Below are positions 26,187-33,462 of a DNA stretch of 55,444 bases, piece after piece. Under the pieces are notes generated by a model that was given only the letters and a program-made list of their open reading frames with translations, ran no database searches and was not told the origin of the DNA. The number at the start of each line of letters is the position of its first letter. The stretch's first letter is position 1. Made by a program: the position numbers and the translations under genes. Source of the stretch: UBA7683 sp964643895 (GTDB taxonomy: Bacteria > Patescibacteriota > Saccharimonadia > Saccharimonadales > UBA7683); NCBI GenBank assembly GCA_964643895.1, contig CAZXUE010000005.1, positions 1 through 55,444 on the forward strand, given 5' to 3'.

Positions 26187-26906
26187 TTACTCAAATGGGT
26201 TATCTCTCCCAGCATATTGCTTCATTACTCTATGCGACACTTTCCTAAACCGAACCCTAGTGTGCTCTGGTAAAAGCGTGGTGTAAATGTAAGCAGCATG
26301 CCTAAGAATGGCTCCGTAAGGATACCTTTCTCTGTATAATTTATGAAACTCGCTTATTGAATCTTTTGTTTTATCAGGTAAAACAATGCCCTGCTGTTCG
26401 CACCATCGCTTAAATAATTTATCCTGTATACAGTGACTCACCCTGCCTTGGGGTTCCAGAGAGTGAACCGCAAATAGTCCCATAGGAGTAAATGAGCGTA
26501 GGGTTCTACCTTCGCCCCCTACTATTTCATATTCTACAGTCTGCTCAAAAACACCCTCGGGGTCGTCCAACTCAACAGTAATACCATCTTTATGTACGGC
26601 TAGGTTACCGCTGTCATCACATATTAACAAGCCACATAATCCTGCGTCGATTGGGCTTGGTGACGTCAATTCTAGCTCCCTAAACGCAGCTTCAACTACC
26701 AGCTTACCTGTTCTACCACTTGTAAATACATCGATGTCTCTCTTTCTGCCGCTTCTTTTTACCTCCGAAGGAAGGGGAGCCCCTCGCACCGCAGAATGCG
26801 CCAATGACCCATGCACCATGATTGGCCTCCCATCTATTGTGGCCTCTGAAATCAGACCCAATTGGTCTAGGCGTGATACATCTGATATGGTTTCAATCTG
26901 GGTCAT
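26187..26906 (-). CDS. nucleotidyltransferase-like protein
   Basis: A 239-residue protein whose N-terminal part has VHGSLAHSAVRG and, about 25 residues on, KRDIDVFTSG. This is the GS-x-DxD pattern of the polymerase-beta nucleotidyltransferase superfamily. The C-terminal half is helical with several Arg/His-rich stretches. Members transfer nucleotides to RNA, proteins or antibiotics; the target here is unknown. It is the last gene of a minus-strand chain whose members are separated by plus-strand micro-ORFs. No operon partner is obvious. Confidence 0.55.
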   Translation of the reverse strand: MTQIETISDVSRLDQLGLISEATIDGRPIMVHGSLAHSAVRGAPLPSEVKRSGRKRDIDVFTSGRTGKLVVEAAFRELELTSPSPIDAGLCGLLICDDSGNLAVHKDGITVELDDPEGVFEQTVEYEIVGGEGRTLRSFTPMGLFAVHSLEPQGRVSHCIQDKLFKRWCEQQGIVLPDKTKDSISEFHKLYRERYPYGAILRHAAYIYTTLLPEHTRVRFRKVSHRVMKQYAGRDNPFE

Positions 26907-26965
26907 ACTTTGCTGAAGATATAATGTTAAAGTTTGGCCTCAAATGCAAGCACAAGCAAAACAAA

Positions 26966-26985
26966 AAGCACCCATCAAAGTGCTT
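26966..26985 (-). terminator. hairpin between micro-ORF A and the nucleotidyltransferase gene
   Basis: AAGCAC (26966-26971) and GTGCTT (26980-26985) with an 8-base loop. On the minus strand it is followed by T's. It ends the upstream minus-strand transcript. Confidence 0.6.
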
Positions 26986-26989
26986 ATGC

Positions 26990-27103
26990 TTGGTGGACCT
27001 AGTACGAAATAATTGGTACCAGATTATGGAAGAAAGAGGCGATGGAAAAATTTACTGTATGTTGAATGGAATAGGCACGAGAAAAATAGTACCTAAAGAA
27101 TGA
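26990..27103 (+). CDS. micro-ORF repeat, copy A (diverged)
   Basis: A 37-residue frame from TTG at 26990, homologous at the DNA level to copies B, C and D. The N-terminus VDLVRNNWYQIMEE aligns with the others. A 1-base and a later 2-base deletion then shift the middle 20 or so codons, and the ending (KIVPKE) is degraded. It lies on the strand opposite the flanking genes. Probably a decayed copy. Confidence 0.35.
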   Translation: MVDLVRNNWYQIMEERGDGKIYCMLNGIGTRKIVPKE

Positions 27104-27108
27104 TGGAC

Positions 27109-27582
27109 TCAGCCGAGTTCAACAGGAACTATCTTGCCGTAAAAGCCTAAAATAGGCGTTCCGATTTTCATCTGGCTTAAATCACTATATCTGCGCTCAG
27201 CCCATGATCGCTCAAACCTAGTAAGTGCCAAGGCATGGCCAGCTACACGTGTAGACCTAAATAACGATTTTGGATCATACTGGTGTAGCTCGATTTCATC
27301 ATCTCCGTCAGCAACTACAAGCCCAACATCAATGTCTGAAGACGGCTTGAATCGTTTACTAGGTCTGCTTCCAAGCATTGCTGCTGCCAGGGCTTGAGCG
27401 GCATCTTCTTCTATTGGGTTTTCACCAGCCTTATCTTTTACAACTACAGATCCAAATAGAAACCAGTTCATACGCTCCACCCCATGCACACTCAATGCAT
27501 CGTCCCAGTCTTTTAAAGCAGGTATTAGCTCGTCGCAATACTCGGGCTGTGTTAAATATGTATGGCCATCAGGGTAGATCAT
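27109..27582 (-). CDS. MNT-type nucleotidyltransferase-like protein
   Basis: A 157-residue protein with WFLFGSVVVKD and, after a variable loop, SSDIDVGLVVAD: the GS and DxD motifs of minimal nucleotidyltransferases. The rest contains FERSWAERRYSDL and ends VPVELG. MNT proteins often act in toxin-antitoxin pairs (with HEPN partners) by AMPylating the partner; no HEPN gene is evident beside it. TATAAT (27592-27597) lies 9 bases before the ATG, so it has its own leaderless promoter. Plus-strand micro-ORFs A and B flank it. Confidence 0.6.
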   Translation of the reverse strand: MIYPDGHTYLTQPEYCDELIPALKDWDDALSVHGVERMNWFLFGSVVVKDKAGENPIEEDAAQALAAAMLGSRPSKRFKPSSDIDVGLVVADGDDEIELHQYDPKSLFRSTRVAGHALALTRFERSWAERRYSDLSQMKIGTPILGFYGKIVPVELG

Positions 27583-27769
27583 TGTATTACTATTATACTA
27601 TATTGTATTACAGTAGTTACTTGTTGTCAAGGGATAAACGCCAGGTCGATATTACCACCCTAGAAGATAAGCTCCCAACACCCATACTTGGCAGTATCAC
27701 ATTTGGATCTACTAAAAAAGTTGGCACCGCAGAAATCAGTCCTATTTACGGATTGAAACAAATAAAAAA

Positions 27770-27787
27770 TGACCTTAAAAAAGGTCA
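27770..27787 (-). terminator. intrinsic terminator next to micro-ORF B
   Basis: TGACCTT (27770-27776), 4-base loop, AAGGTCA (27781-27787). On the minus strand it is followed by six T's. It lies directly upstream of micro-ORF B on the plus strand. Confidence 0.75.
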
Positions 27788-27797
27788 AATTTCCCAC

Positions 27798-27914
27798 TTG
27801 GTGGACCTATGCCGAAAAAATTGGCACCTCATCGTGGAAGAACAGATGAGATGGAAGCAATTACTGTATGTTGCGTGGACTCGTCACAAGACAGGGTATA
27901 TGCCCGAGGGGTGA
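27798..27914 (+). CDS. micro-ORF repeat, copy B (38 residues)
   Basis: The TTG-started peptide begins VDLCRKNWHLIVEEQMRWK and ends GYMPEG. It differs from copy C at many third codon positions without changing the residue (for example AGG/AGA, TAC/TAT, CGG/CGT, GGT/GGG, GAA/GAG). This favours selection on the peptide. It lies between two minus-strand genes and 3 bases past a terminator stem region. No promoter is evident on this strand. Confidence 0.45.
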   Translation: MVDLCRKNWHLIVEEQMRWKQLLYVAWTRHKTGYMPEG

Positions 27915-27919
27915 TGCAC

Positions 27920-28834
27920 TCAGTCCACGATAGTCTGTATCTCTTTTTGCCTTAAGCGTATAGCTTCAGCATTTTCTGTCGGTAGAGAGTCAATTTTAAC
28001 AAACGTCATCGCATCAGCTCGTTCGCTGTCGCTGTCACCGATATCAATATCATTACAGGATAACCCAACGTAACCATTCCTGAGCAGAATGGCAACAGCC
28101 TTATTGTATGTTTCATCGACATCATCGCTTTGTTGGACTGATACAGAGATAACGTCTGCACCTGTTGCCAGTTTCTCTTGAACTGAAGAAGGTTCTATCA
28201 CGCCTCGCAAACTACCCTCAAGCATCTCATGATCGCTGTCTAACTCTGCAAATGGATTACCAATCTGGAAATCCTTAACCATAACAACACGTGCGTCTGT
28301 AGGCTTGTCGCCATAATAAGTCGGAGCATCCGCAATCATTACGTAGCCACCCCTTATCATCGACTTAATGCTAGCCAAATTTCTTTGTCGAACGGATGCT
28401 GCAGTGGCTTCTTTGTTAGCCTCTTTAGCAACTGCTTCACGAGCGTTGAGCAGTTGTTTTTGCAGACCCTTACCTCTGAATTCTTTTGCGACAGCGGCAC
28501 CGTCACAATACGCCAACCAGTCTGGCAAATTACGTTCTAAGGATGATAAACCCTGCTCATTTGGTGCAAGCATCAAACTGGCCTCACTTATGAGTCTGTT
28601 CTCTGGCCCAACGTGGCTCAATATTACTCCACCCTTTTCGACTATTTCTCTAAACTCATCTTCCGTGAGTGATTGATGTTCCCCAAAAAGCTCAGCATCG
28701 AGAGCGGCGACTTCGGCCAATCTTGGACTTTCAGGGCTATTGATGACTTCGATTGGATAATCGATCCCAAATTGTGCAACGACCTCCTGGGTAGTTCTTG
28801 TTAGCTCTTGTTTTTGTGTTTCGTTTTCATTCAT
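27920..28834 (-). CDS. GNAT family acetyltransferase-like protein
   Basis: A 304-residue protein. The central part has a GNAT acetyl-CoA motif: CDGAAVAKEFRGKGLQKQL with the R-x-x-G-x-G/A-like turn, then VRQRNLASIKSMIRGGYVM, the usual helix and strand after it. The C-terminal third (about 100 residues) is not recognised and is acidic. The substrate is unknown. The ATG at 28834 (MNENETQK) lies 6 bases after TATACT (28841-28846); an upstream in-frame extension would run through the promoter and the terminator, so I rejected it. Confidence 0.7.
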   Translation of the reverse strand: MNENETQKQELTRTTQEVVAQFGIDYPIEVINSPESPRLAEVAALDAELFGEHQSLTEDEFREIVEKGGVILSHVGPENRLISEASLMLAPNEQGLSSLERNLPDWLAYCDGAAVAKEFRGKGLQKQLLNAREAVAKEANKEATAASVRQRNLASIKSMIRGGYVMIADAPTYYGDKPTDARVVMVKDFQIGNPFAELDSDHEMLEGSLRGVIEPSSVQEKLATGADVISVSVQQSDDVDETYNKAVAILLRNGYVGLSCNDIDIGDSDSERADAMTFVKIDSLPTENAEAIRLRQKEIQTIVD

Positions 28835-28857
28835 AAGCTCAGTATACCAAAACAAAA

Positions 28858-28877
28858 AAGCACTATTCAAAGTGCTT
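28858..28877 (-). terminator. intrinsic terminator next to micro-ORF C
   Basis: AAGCACT (28858-28864), 6-base loop, AGTGCTT (28871-28877), followed on the minus strand by six T's. The micro-ORF C ATG begins at the next base. Confidence 0.8.
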
Positions 28878-28994
28878 ATGGTGGACCTATGCCAAAAAAA
28901 TTGGCACCAAATACTACAGGAACAGATGAGGTGGAAAGATTTACTGTACGTTGAATACAATCGGCACAAGAGTGGTTATACACCCGAAGGGTGA
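28878..28994 (+). CDS. micro-ORF repeat, copy C (38 residues)
   Basis: ATG-started. The peptide begins MVDLCQKNWHQILQEQMRW, has VEYNRHK and ends GYTPEG. It aligns without gaps with copies B and D over all 38 codons, and many differences are synonymous or conservative. The ATG abuts a terminator stem that serves the opposite strand. Function unknown: it could be a real micro-protein, an antitoxin-like peptide, or a recombination target that happens to be open. Confidence 0.5.
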   Translation: MVDLCQKNWHQILQEQMRWKDLLYVEYNRHKSGYTPEG

Positions 28995-29055
28995 TGCACT
29001 AGATATATTCTGGGATAATCTCAAGCTTTCCTTGATGAAGTTCATCGTGGAGACA

Positions 29056-29400
29056 TTATCTCCCCAAGACTCTCATATCAAAACGTGCTTTTGTACCATT
29101 GAATGCGACCCGTCTCAATATGACATCTGCTACATCTAACTCTAGATCACCTTGACCCTCAGCTATACAAGGAGTTACATCCTCAGTTAAGGCAAACCAG
29201 AATGCTGGGTTACCATACGTTAGTGAGTCATTAAGCGTGGCATAGACTAGATGATCTCGACCAACAATGTCATCAAATGCAGGTTGCTCACTATAAACTC
29301 TGCCTTCACCAAGTATTGCTACAGGCACGCTGCCGTCATTGGTTGTTAATTCCGATCTTTGACCTAACATAAATATAAAACCTATTCTTGCCATTTTCAT
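29056..29400 (-). CDS. hypothetical protein (about 114 residues)
   Basis: No family recognised. It contains RSELTTNDGSVPVAILGEG and YATLNDSLTYGNPAFW, then a beta-rich end (DLELDVADVILRRVAFNG). The likely start is the ATG at 29400 or 29394. It lies in the chain of minus-strand genes, between micro-ORFs C and D. Confidence 0.5.
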   Translation of the reverse strand: MKMARIGFIFMLGQRSELTTNDGSVPVAILGEGRVYSEQPAFDDIVGRDHLVYATLNDSLTYGNPAFWFALTEDVTPCIAEGQGDLELDVADVILRRVAFNGTKARFDMRVLGR

Positions 29401-29423
29401 CAAGAATTGCAAGCATAAGCTTT

Positions 29424-29540
29424 ATGGTGGAGCTATGCCGAAATAATTGGCACCAGATTGTGGAAGAACAGATGAGATGGAGAGCTTTACTTCAGGTTGA
29501 ATACAATAGGCATAGGATTGGGTTTATACCCGAAGGGTGA
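29424..29540 (+). CDS. micro-ORF repeat, copy D (38 residues)
   Basis: ATG-started. The peptide begins MVELCRNNWHQIVEEQMRW, has VEYNRHR and ends GFIPEG. It is full length and aligns codon by codon with copy C. It has no recognisable plus-strand promoter; the flanking genes run the other way. Confidence 0.5.
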   Translation: MVELCRNNWHQIVEEQMRWRALLQVEYNRHRIGFIPEG

Positions 29541-29558
29541 TGCACTGGATGGATTAGT

Positions 29559-30224
29559 TTAGCCTTCGCCTAGTATCAAACGCTTTAATGTGCTTCTTGC
29601 AGGCAAAGCAGGTCTTTCTTTCGAGGCTGCCTGTACCGCTAGTTGTTCAGCAGCTTGACCACTACTTAGAAGTTGTACGAACCTATGAGCTACTACGACT
29701 AGCCTCTGGGCGTCTTCGCCAGCAAAAACATGGTGCCCAGGCAGCTGACGTTCACCGACTTGTACTTGAAGCCTATCTGGGCGTGTATAAATTGTGTCGA
29801 AATTAAGAACCGCTATATCAAGTGGTATACGCAGACTATCGCCTCTGTCACCAGGTTTCGGTTTAATGTTTACAAGCTGTACGCCAATGTCATGTGGTTG
29901 ATCAGGGTCAAAGCTTGATGCGATAGCTAGTGACCATCTATTAGTGCCCGCCTCCGTTGAAACGCCCTCTGAAAACCCTGCTGACTCACGGAAAGCTGCT
30001 GTAGTTGGGCTAGGAAAAGGCATGCGTAAAGCTGACGTTACGTCGCCTCCAATTGCTTGAATGGTCTGTCTATTGGTTCTGCTCACCCAGTCGTCAAGTC
30101 CCGCTTCTCTAGCAACTAAATGAAGATCTTCAAAACCTACTGCTGCTGCAGCTGTTCTCGCACCATCATAGCTTTCGCTTGTAACTGCTACGACGACTTC
30201 ATTTCCAGGGTTAGAGCTTGCCAT
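29559..30224 (-). CDS. hypothetical protein (221 residues)
   Basis: Unknown function. A soluble protein rich in Ala, Val and Gln. The first half has GNEVVVAVTSESYDGARTA and the second half RIPLDIAVLNFDTIYTRP. No catalytic motif or membrane segment can be named. TATAAT (30233-30238) lies 8 bases before the ATG, so it has its own leaderless promoter. The micro-ORF D repeat follows its stop after 18 bases. Confidence 0.6.
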   Translation of the reverse strand: MASSNPGNEVVVAVTSESYDGARTAAAAVGFEDLHLVAREAGLDDWVSRTNRQTIQAIGGDVTSALRMPFPSPTTAAFRESAGFSEGVSTEAGTNRWSLAIASSFDPDQPHDIGVQLVNIKPKPGDRGDSLRIPLDIAVLNFDTIYTRPDRLQVQVGERQLPGHHVFAGEDAQRLVVVAHRFVQLLSSGQAAEQLAVQAASKERPALPARSTLKRLILGEG

Positions 30225-30265
30225 AATTATTTATTATACCACTATATTAGTATTAATACAATATC

Positions 30266-30901
30266 CTAAGAACCAGCAGGTTCCTGTCGTTGAACTAGAT
30301 AGCTATGTCCTGCCAGTTCACATACTCGTGCTCCAGTTTTCTGAAGTGCTTCAGTTTGTGCGTCTGTGATTGCCATGAGTGTTTCATCTCCTGTGACAAT
30401 CTTTACGCAATCGTCAACGCCTTCGTGTGGAGACTTTGCTCCAGCTGCAGGAGGCTTAGTCCCTCCTGTAGGATGTTTATCACCATTATCATCAGTAGCC
30501 TTGTTATATGCACCAAAAGCTATCAAGCCCGTTACTGTCAGCAGGCTTGCCGTTACCTTAACTCTTCGAGCAATTTTTTCTACACGTGTCGCTCGATTAA
30601 GGGCTTGTGGGTTAGTTAGCTCAGTAATTGTCGGTAGAACTTTATCGTTCCAAGAAGGTGAGTCAGGACCAGTACCTGAAATAGATTTAGTGCCGTCACT
30701 GTGTGTTCGTACAATCTTTACTTTATGGGGGTAAGAATCTTGGCTGCTCTCTCGATAGTTTTTCTGTGCACTAACTTCAGTAACCTGTCCTGGCCAAGCG
30801 TATGAACCCCTGAAGATAACTCGTCTCGCATCCTTGGACAAACGAACTTCGTCGTCTTTTACGGAAATACGTCTTTCAATTGTGGAACGTAGTCTACTCA
30901 C
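30266..30901 (-). CDS. single-pass membrane protein of unknown function
   Basis: A 211-residue protein. A basic N-terminal domain (STIERRISVKDDEVRLSKD) and a Ser/Thr-rich middle come before one membrane helix (VTASLLTVTGLIAFGAY, about 117-133), a Pro/Gly linker and a C-terminal outer part with two cysteines. The start is GTG at 30901, fixed by AGGAG 6 bases upstream; it is one of the few genes in this stretch with a clear ribosome site. No family recognised. Confidence 0.6.
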   Translation of the reverse strand: MSRLRSTIERRISVKDDEVRLSKDARRVIFRGSYAWPGQVTEVSAQKNYRESSQDSYPHKVKIVRTHSDGTKSISGTGPDSPSWNDKVLPTITELTNPQALNRATRVEKIARRVKVTASLLTVTGLIAFGAYNKATDDNGDKHPTGGTKPPAAGAKSPHEGVDDCVKIVTGDETLMAITDAQTEALQKTGARVCELAGHSYLVQRQEPAGS

Positions 30902-31010
30902 AAAAATCTCCTAAATACGTACTTATAGTAGCATATTCTATGTAAATACGCAAGTATACGTTCTGGTACAAATAGTCTGCGTCGTACAATACATGTTTTG
31001 CGAACATAAA

Positions 31011-31039
31011 TTGAAAAAACTTGACGCTTATGGTATAAT
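31011..31039 (+). promoter_or_regulatory. promoter of the tmRNA gene
   Basis: TTGAAA (31011-31016), 17 bases, TATAAT (31034-31039). Transcription would begin about 27 bases before the mature 5' end, which RNase P would then expose. Confidence 0.75.
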
Positions 31040-31072
31040 GAAAATATAGAGTAGCTTGCTCTATCATAAATC

Positions 31073-31490
31073 GGGGATGACATAGCTTTAGACGAAGAGA
31101 CCTTAACAATCTGTACCAGCGTGTTGACTTACGAACATAATTCGTTTTTTAATTGCAAACTTTGTTGCATCAGTACGTTCAGCATTCAACGGTGCTGTAT
31201 CTAGCCTTGCTGCTATGATTCAGTCTCCTGTTGCTGTACGTGCGACAGCTGCCTAATTTTAGCGTAGCCATCGATCTCTTGACGTCAGATAGAGTCAGAT
31301 CGGTGTCATATTTATCTGGCTTGGTTGGCTGCGGTTTATCAGCGTAGCTTTCGACATTTCACTGATTACGGTCTATTGGTTTTTTGTTTGTTCTTCCATC
31401 CAATAATTCGTTAAACATAGAATAAACTACACACGTAGAAGGACAGATGTTACTTTTCGGACGCGGGTGCAATACCCGCCATCTCCACCA
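31073..31490 (+). ncRNA. ssrA: transfer-messenger RNA (tmRNA)
   Basis: About 418 bases. The 5' end GGGGATGA pairs with the 3' CATCTCC to form the tRNA-like acceptor stem (7 pairs, one G-U). The 3' part has the T-arm GCGGG-TGCAATA-CCCGC and an encoded CCA. The RNA frees stalled ribosomes and tags the unfinished protein for degradation. The resume codon is probably GCA at 31155, in the setting AATTGCAAAC that resembles E. coli AGTCGCAAAC. The tag frame then runs to TAA at 31254, an unusually long 33 residues. Length and acceptor features make the call secure. Confidence 0.92.
31155..31256 (+). other. tmRNA tag-peptide reading frame (33 residues)
   Basis: It starts ANFVASVRSA and ends VRATAA followed by TAA. 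The first two residues (AN) and the closing Ala-Ala match the general tag pattern, but most tags are 8-20 residues. The exact resume codon is inferred. If the next GCA (31167) were used, the tag would be 29 residues. Confidence 0.65.
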
Positions 31491-31493
31491 GTT

Positions 31494-32345
31494 TCACATA
31501 GCTTTGTATATATTGTGCCAGTCTGTGAGAGTGAGCTCTTGAGCGCGGGCGCCAGAGGGAATGACAGTTTTTTTGAGGAGTTGATCGGCTTCGGTTTTTG
31601 AGATACGGAGGCCACCACTTAAGCTCGAACGAAGTTTCTTGCGTTTCTCAGAAAAGCCGGCGCGCACGAGATGGAAAAACTTTTTGGTATCGACATCTGT
31701 GAAAAGTAAGTTTTCACGCCGTTTTATTTGGATGATTTGGCTATCAACTTTTGGCGGCGGTGTAAATAGTTCGGCTGGCACGAGTTCTTTTAGCTCAACT
31801 TCGGCATAAAACTGGGTGGCAACAGCCAGAATGCTCATTTGCCCAGGATTAGCAGCAATACGCTCGGCCACTTCTTTTTGTACTAAAAGCGCCATAACCC
31901 TTGGGGGGTTAGCGCTTTCTAGCAGGCGGCGAATGAGGTTTGAAGTTAGGTAGTACGGGATGTTAGCGATGACTTTGTAGTTTTTAGGTAATGTTGAAAA
32001 ATCAAAATCGAGGATACTTTGGTGTATAACCGTGAGATTACTAATGTGACCCTGAGCCTGCCGAAGGATCTGATCTGTGTTTGAGACTAGATCTTTCGAC
32101 TGCGCTTTGCTCCGCTCAAGATGACGAAGGGTATTACCCTTTAGCTCAGTAGCCAATGTATCGTCAAGTTCTACTGCAATAACTTCTTTTGCCTGCGCAC
32201 AAAGTCTTGCTGTAAGTGTACCCAAACCGGGGCCAACCTCAAGCACCACATCTTCAGCAGTAATCTCGCCAGCCGCAAGCATGGCATTCAAACTTGCTTC
32301 GTCGAACAGCCAGTGCTGCCCAAGAGATTTTTTAGGAGCCGACAT
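31494..32345 (-). CDS. rsmA: 16S rRNA dimethyladenosine transferase RsmA (KsgA)
   Basis: A 283-residue SAM-dependent enzyme that dimethylates the two adenines of the 16S 3' hairpin. Motifs: KSLGQHWLFD, VLEVGPGLGTLT (SAM site) and VIANIPYYLTSNLI (catalytic NIPY). The C-terminal domain ends ELTLTDWHNIYKAM. I used the ATG at 32345 (MSAPKKSLGQ); it overlaps the upstream gene by 14 bases. About 27 residues (RHLERSKAQSKDL and onward) come from a palindromic repeat translated in frame at 32046-32125. It ends 3 bases from the tmRNA 3' end, convergent with it. Confidence 0.95.
   Translation of the reverse strand: MSAPKKSLGQHWLFDEASLNAMLAAGEITAEDVVLEVGPGLGTLTARLCAQAKEVIAVELDDTLATELKGNTLRHLERSKAQSKDLVSNTDQILRQAQGHISNLTVIHQSILDFDFSTLPKNYKVIANIPYYLTSNLIRRLLESANPPRVMALLVQKEVAERIAANPGQMSILAVATQFYAEVELKELVPAELFTPPPKVDSQIIQIKRRENLLFTDVDTKKFFHLVRAGFSEKRKKLRSSLSGGLRISKTEADQLLKKTVIPSGARAQELTLTDWHNIYKAM
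32046..32125. repeat. palindromic repeat translated within rsmA
   Basis: The arms carry GTGACCCTGAGCCTGCCGAA on one side and the reverse complement of CGTCATCTTGAGCGGAGC on the other, an imperfect inverted repeat of the dispersed CATCCTGAGCGGA-GTCGAAGGATC kind. It is read in frame within rsmA, between the SAM site and NIPY motif. Confidence 0.65.
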
Positions 32346-32769
32346 TAAGTGGCTCCTGTTTAGGGCGCAGTGATTCTGTGTCAATCTGCATTACGTCCTG
32401 GGGGCTGACAGGGCTCCGAAGGAAACCTTTCTCAAACAACCTCTTCCGAATAGTCCAGTCATCTGTATGTACTTTAATAGATAGTACACCCTTGAACACG
32501 TCATCAGCCCTGCGACGAACAGCAATACCGTCCAAAACATTACCCAGCACCTTGTCATCGCCCCAACCCACACCCTCTAAGTCGCTCAACGTCAGGACCT
32601 CTTTTGCAACCTCAACGCGTGCCATAGCATAAGAAGAGCCACTGTGAGAATCGGGTCTGGCATACATGTAATTCGCGCCATCCGAGTCGCTGAATAGTTC
32701 TAGCACCGGATAATCTTCTTCGCTCTCCGGTAGCCAGTACATTGGGAAGCTTTCGATTTCAAACATCAT
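32332..32769 (-). CDS. hypothetical protein (145 residues)
   Basis: No family recognised. An acidic N-terminus (FEIESFPMYWLPESEEDYPV) is followed by a mixed region with VTLSDLEGVGWGDDKV-like text (LTLSDLEGVGWGDDK) and RRRADDVFKGVLSIKVH. Cytoplasmic. It overlaps the nudix gene upstream and rsmA downstream, so it is a tightly coupled operon member. Two adjacent ATGs (32769, 32766) are possible starts. Confidence 0.65.
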   Translation of the reverse strand: MMFEIESFPMYWLPESEEDYPVLELFSDSDGANYMYARPDSHSGSSYAMARVEVAKEVLTLSDLEGVGWGDDKVLGNVLDGIAVRRRADDVFKGVLSIKVHTDDWTIRKRLFEKGFLRSPVSPQDVMQIDTESLRPKQEPLNVGS

Positions 32770-33262
32770 TTTCCAAATATCTTTGTAAGTTTTGTAAAAA
32801 CAGCTCCTCTTGCTTAGGATTGTGTTGAGCCATCAGCAGATTAAGTGCCTTACTGTATGGCAACCACAGCTTCTCGGAGTGCTCTTGGTCCATAGCTTCA
32901 AGATCTCGCTGCCATTCACCTGCAAAATAGTGAACTGTTTTGTGTTGCTGAAACCCTCGATGACTATCCCACTCGTATATACGAGATCCGAGATAGGCTT
33001 TTATCACCACCTCAACCCCCGCCTCTTCAGCCGTTTCTCGCAACGCAGCTTGTTCAAGGGTTTCTGTTCTTGCTACTCCGCCTTTTGGTAAATGAAAAGT
33101 ATCTTTATCGCTGTCAGGCAATTCCGGGAAGTCGCCTGCGGTGCGCTTCAAAAGAAGTACTTGTAACTTGTCATCTTTGAATCGATACACAACACAGCCT
33201 GCAGAAATAGCGTACGGCCAATCCTTACTGGCCCGATATTCAGAGTTGTCAGATAACTGCAT
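32759..33262 (-). CDS. Nudix hydrolase
   Basis: A 167-residue Nudix pyrophosphatase. The box GGVARTETLEQAALRETAEEAGV fits G-x5-E-x7-R-E-U-x-E-E-x-G-U with all metal-binding Glu present. The N-terminal AISAGCVVYR and the His in DTFHLPKGG resemble the diadenosine-polyphosphate/RNA-cap type subgroup, but the substrate is not certain. TATAAT (33269-33274) lies 6 bases before the ATG: leaderless first gene of the nudix-hypothetical-rsmA operon. Confidence 0.88.
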   Translation of the reverse strand: MQLSDNSEYRASKDWPYAISAGCVVYRFKDDKLQVLLLKRTAGDFPELPDSDKDTFHLPKGGVARTETLEQAALRETAEEAGVEVVIKAYLGSRIYEWDSHRGFQQHKTVHYFAGEWQRDLEAMDQEHSEKLWLPYSKALNLLMAQHNPKQEELFLQNLQRYLENDV

Positions 33263-33416
33263 AGCTATATTATACGATATTTATTAGATAAATGCGAGAT
33301 TGTCATGATTCGTTGGTCGTAAATTGTATTGCCTGCCAAAGCCTTAGCGAAAAGGGTTTAGTATTGAGAATTTCGGACTTAGTATTTATTAACTGTATCT
33401 CAAGCGATGATAACAA

Positions 33417-33447
33417 CTGGATCCCGGATCAAGTCCGGGATGACGTC
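33417..33447. repeat. intergenic palindromic repeat
   Basis: Contains ATCCCGGAT-CA-AGTCCGGGAT, the same style of palindrome as those translated in alaS and rsmA. It lies in the gap between the nudix promoter and the Rpf-like gene stop. Confidence 0.55.
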
Positions 33448-33462
33448 AAGGGAAAACTAGTT

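Noticed and set aside
26990..27103. Compensatory RNA-stem changes (GTAC/GTAC versus TGCC/GGCA) between repeat copies
   Set aside because: When aligned base by base the arms in copy A are shifted by one, so it is not clean covariation.
27378..27914. A 178-codon plus-strand frame covering micro-ORF B
   Set aside because: Its first two thirds lie antisense to the MNT-type gene and across a terminator; only the last 38 codons are repeated elsewhere.
26990..29540. Integron cassette array with attC sites
   Set aside because: The repeats contain a GTTGAAT word like a core site in three copies, but no matching RYYYAAC partner at the other end and no integrase gene; the repeats look coding instead.
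25613..31072. CRISPR array
   Set aside because: Repeats are about 125 bp, few, diverged and separated by genes; no short regular repeat-spacer pattern exists in the window.
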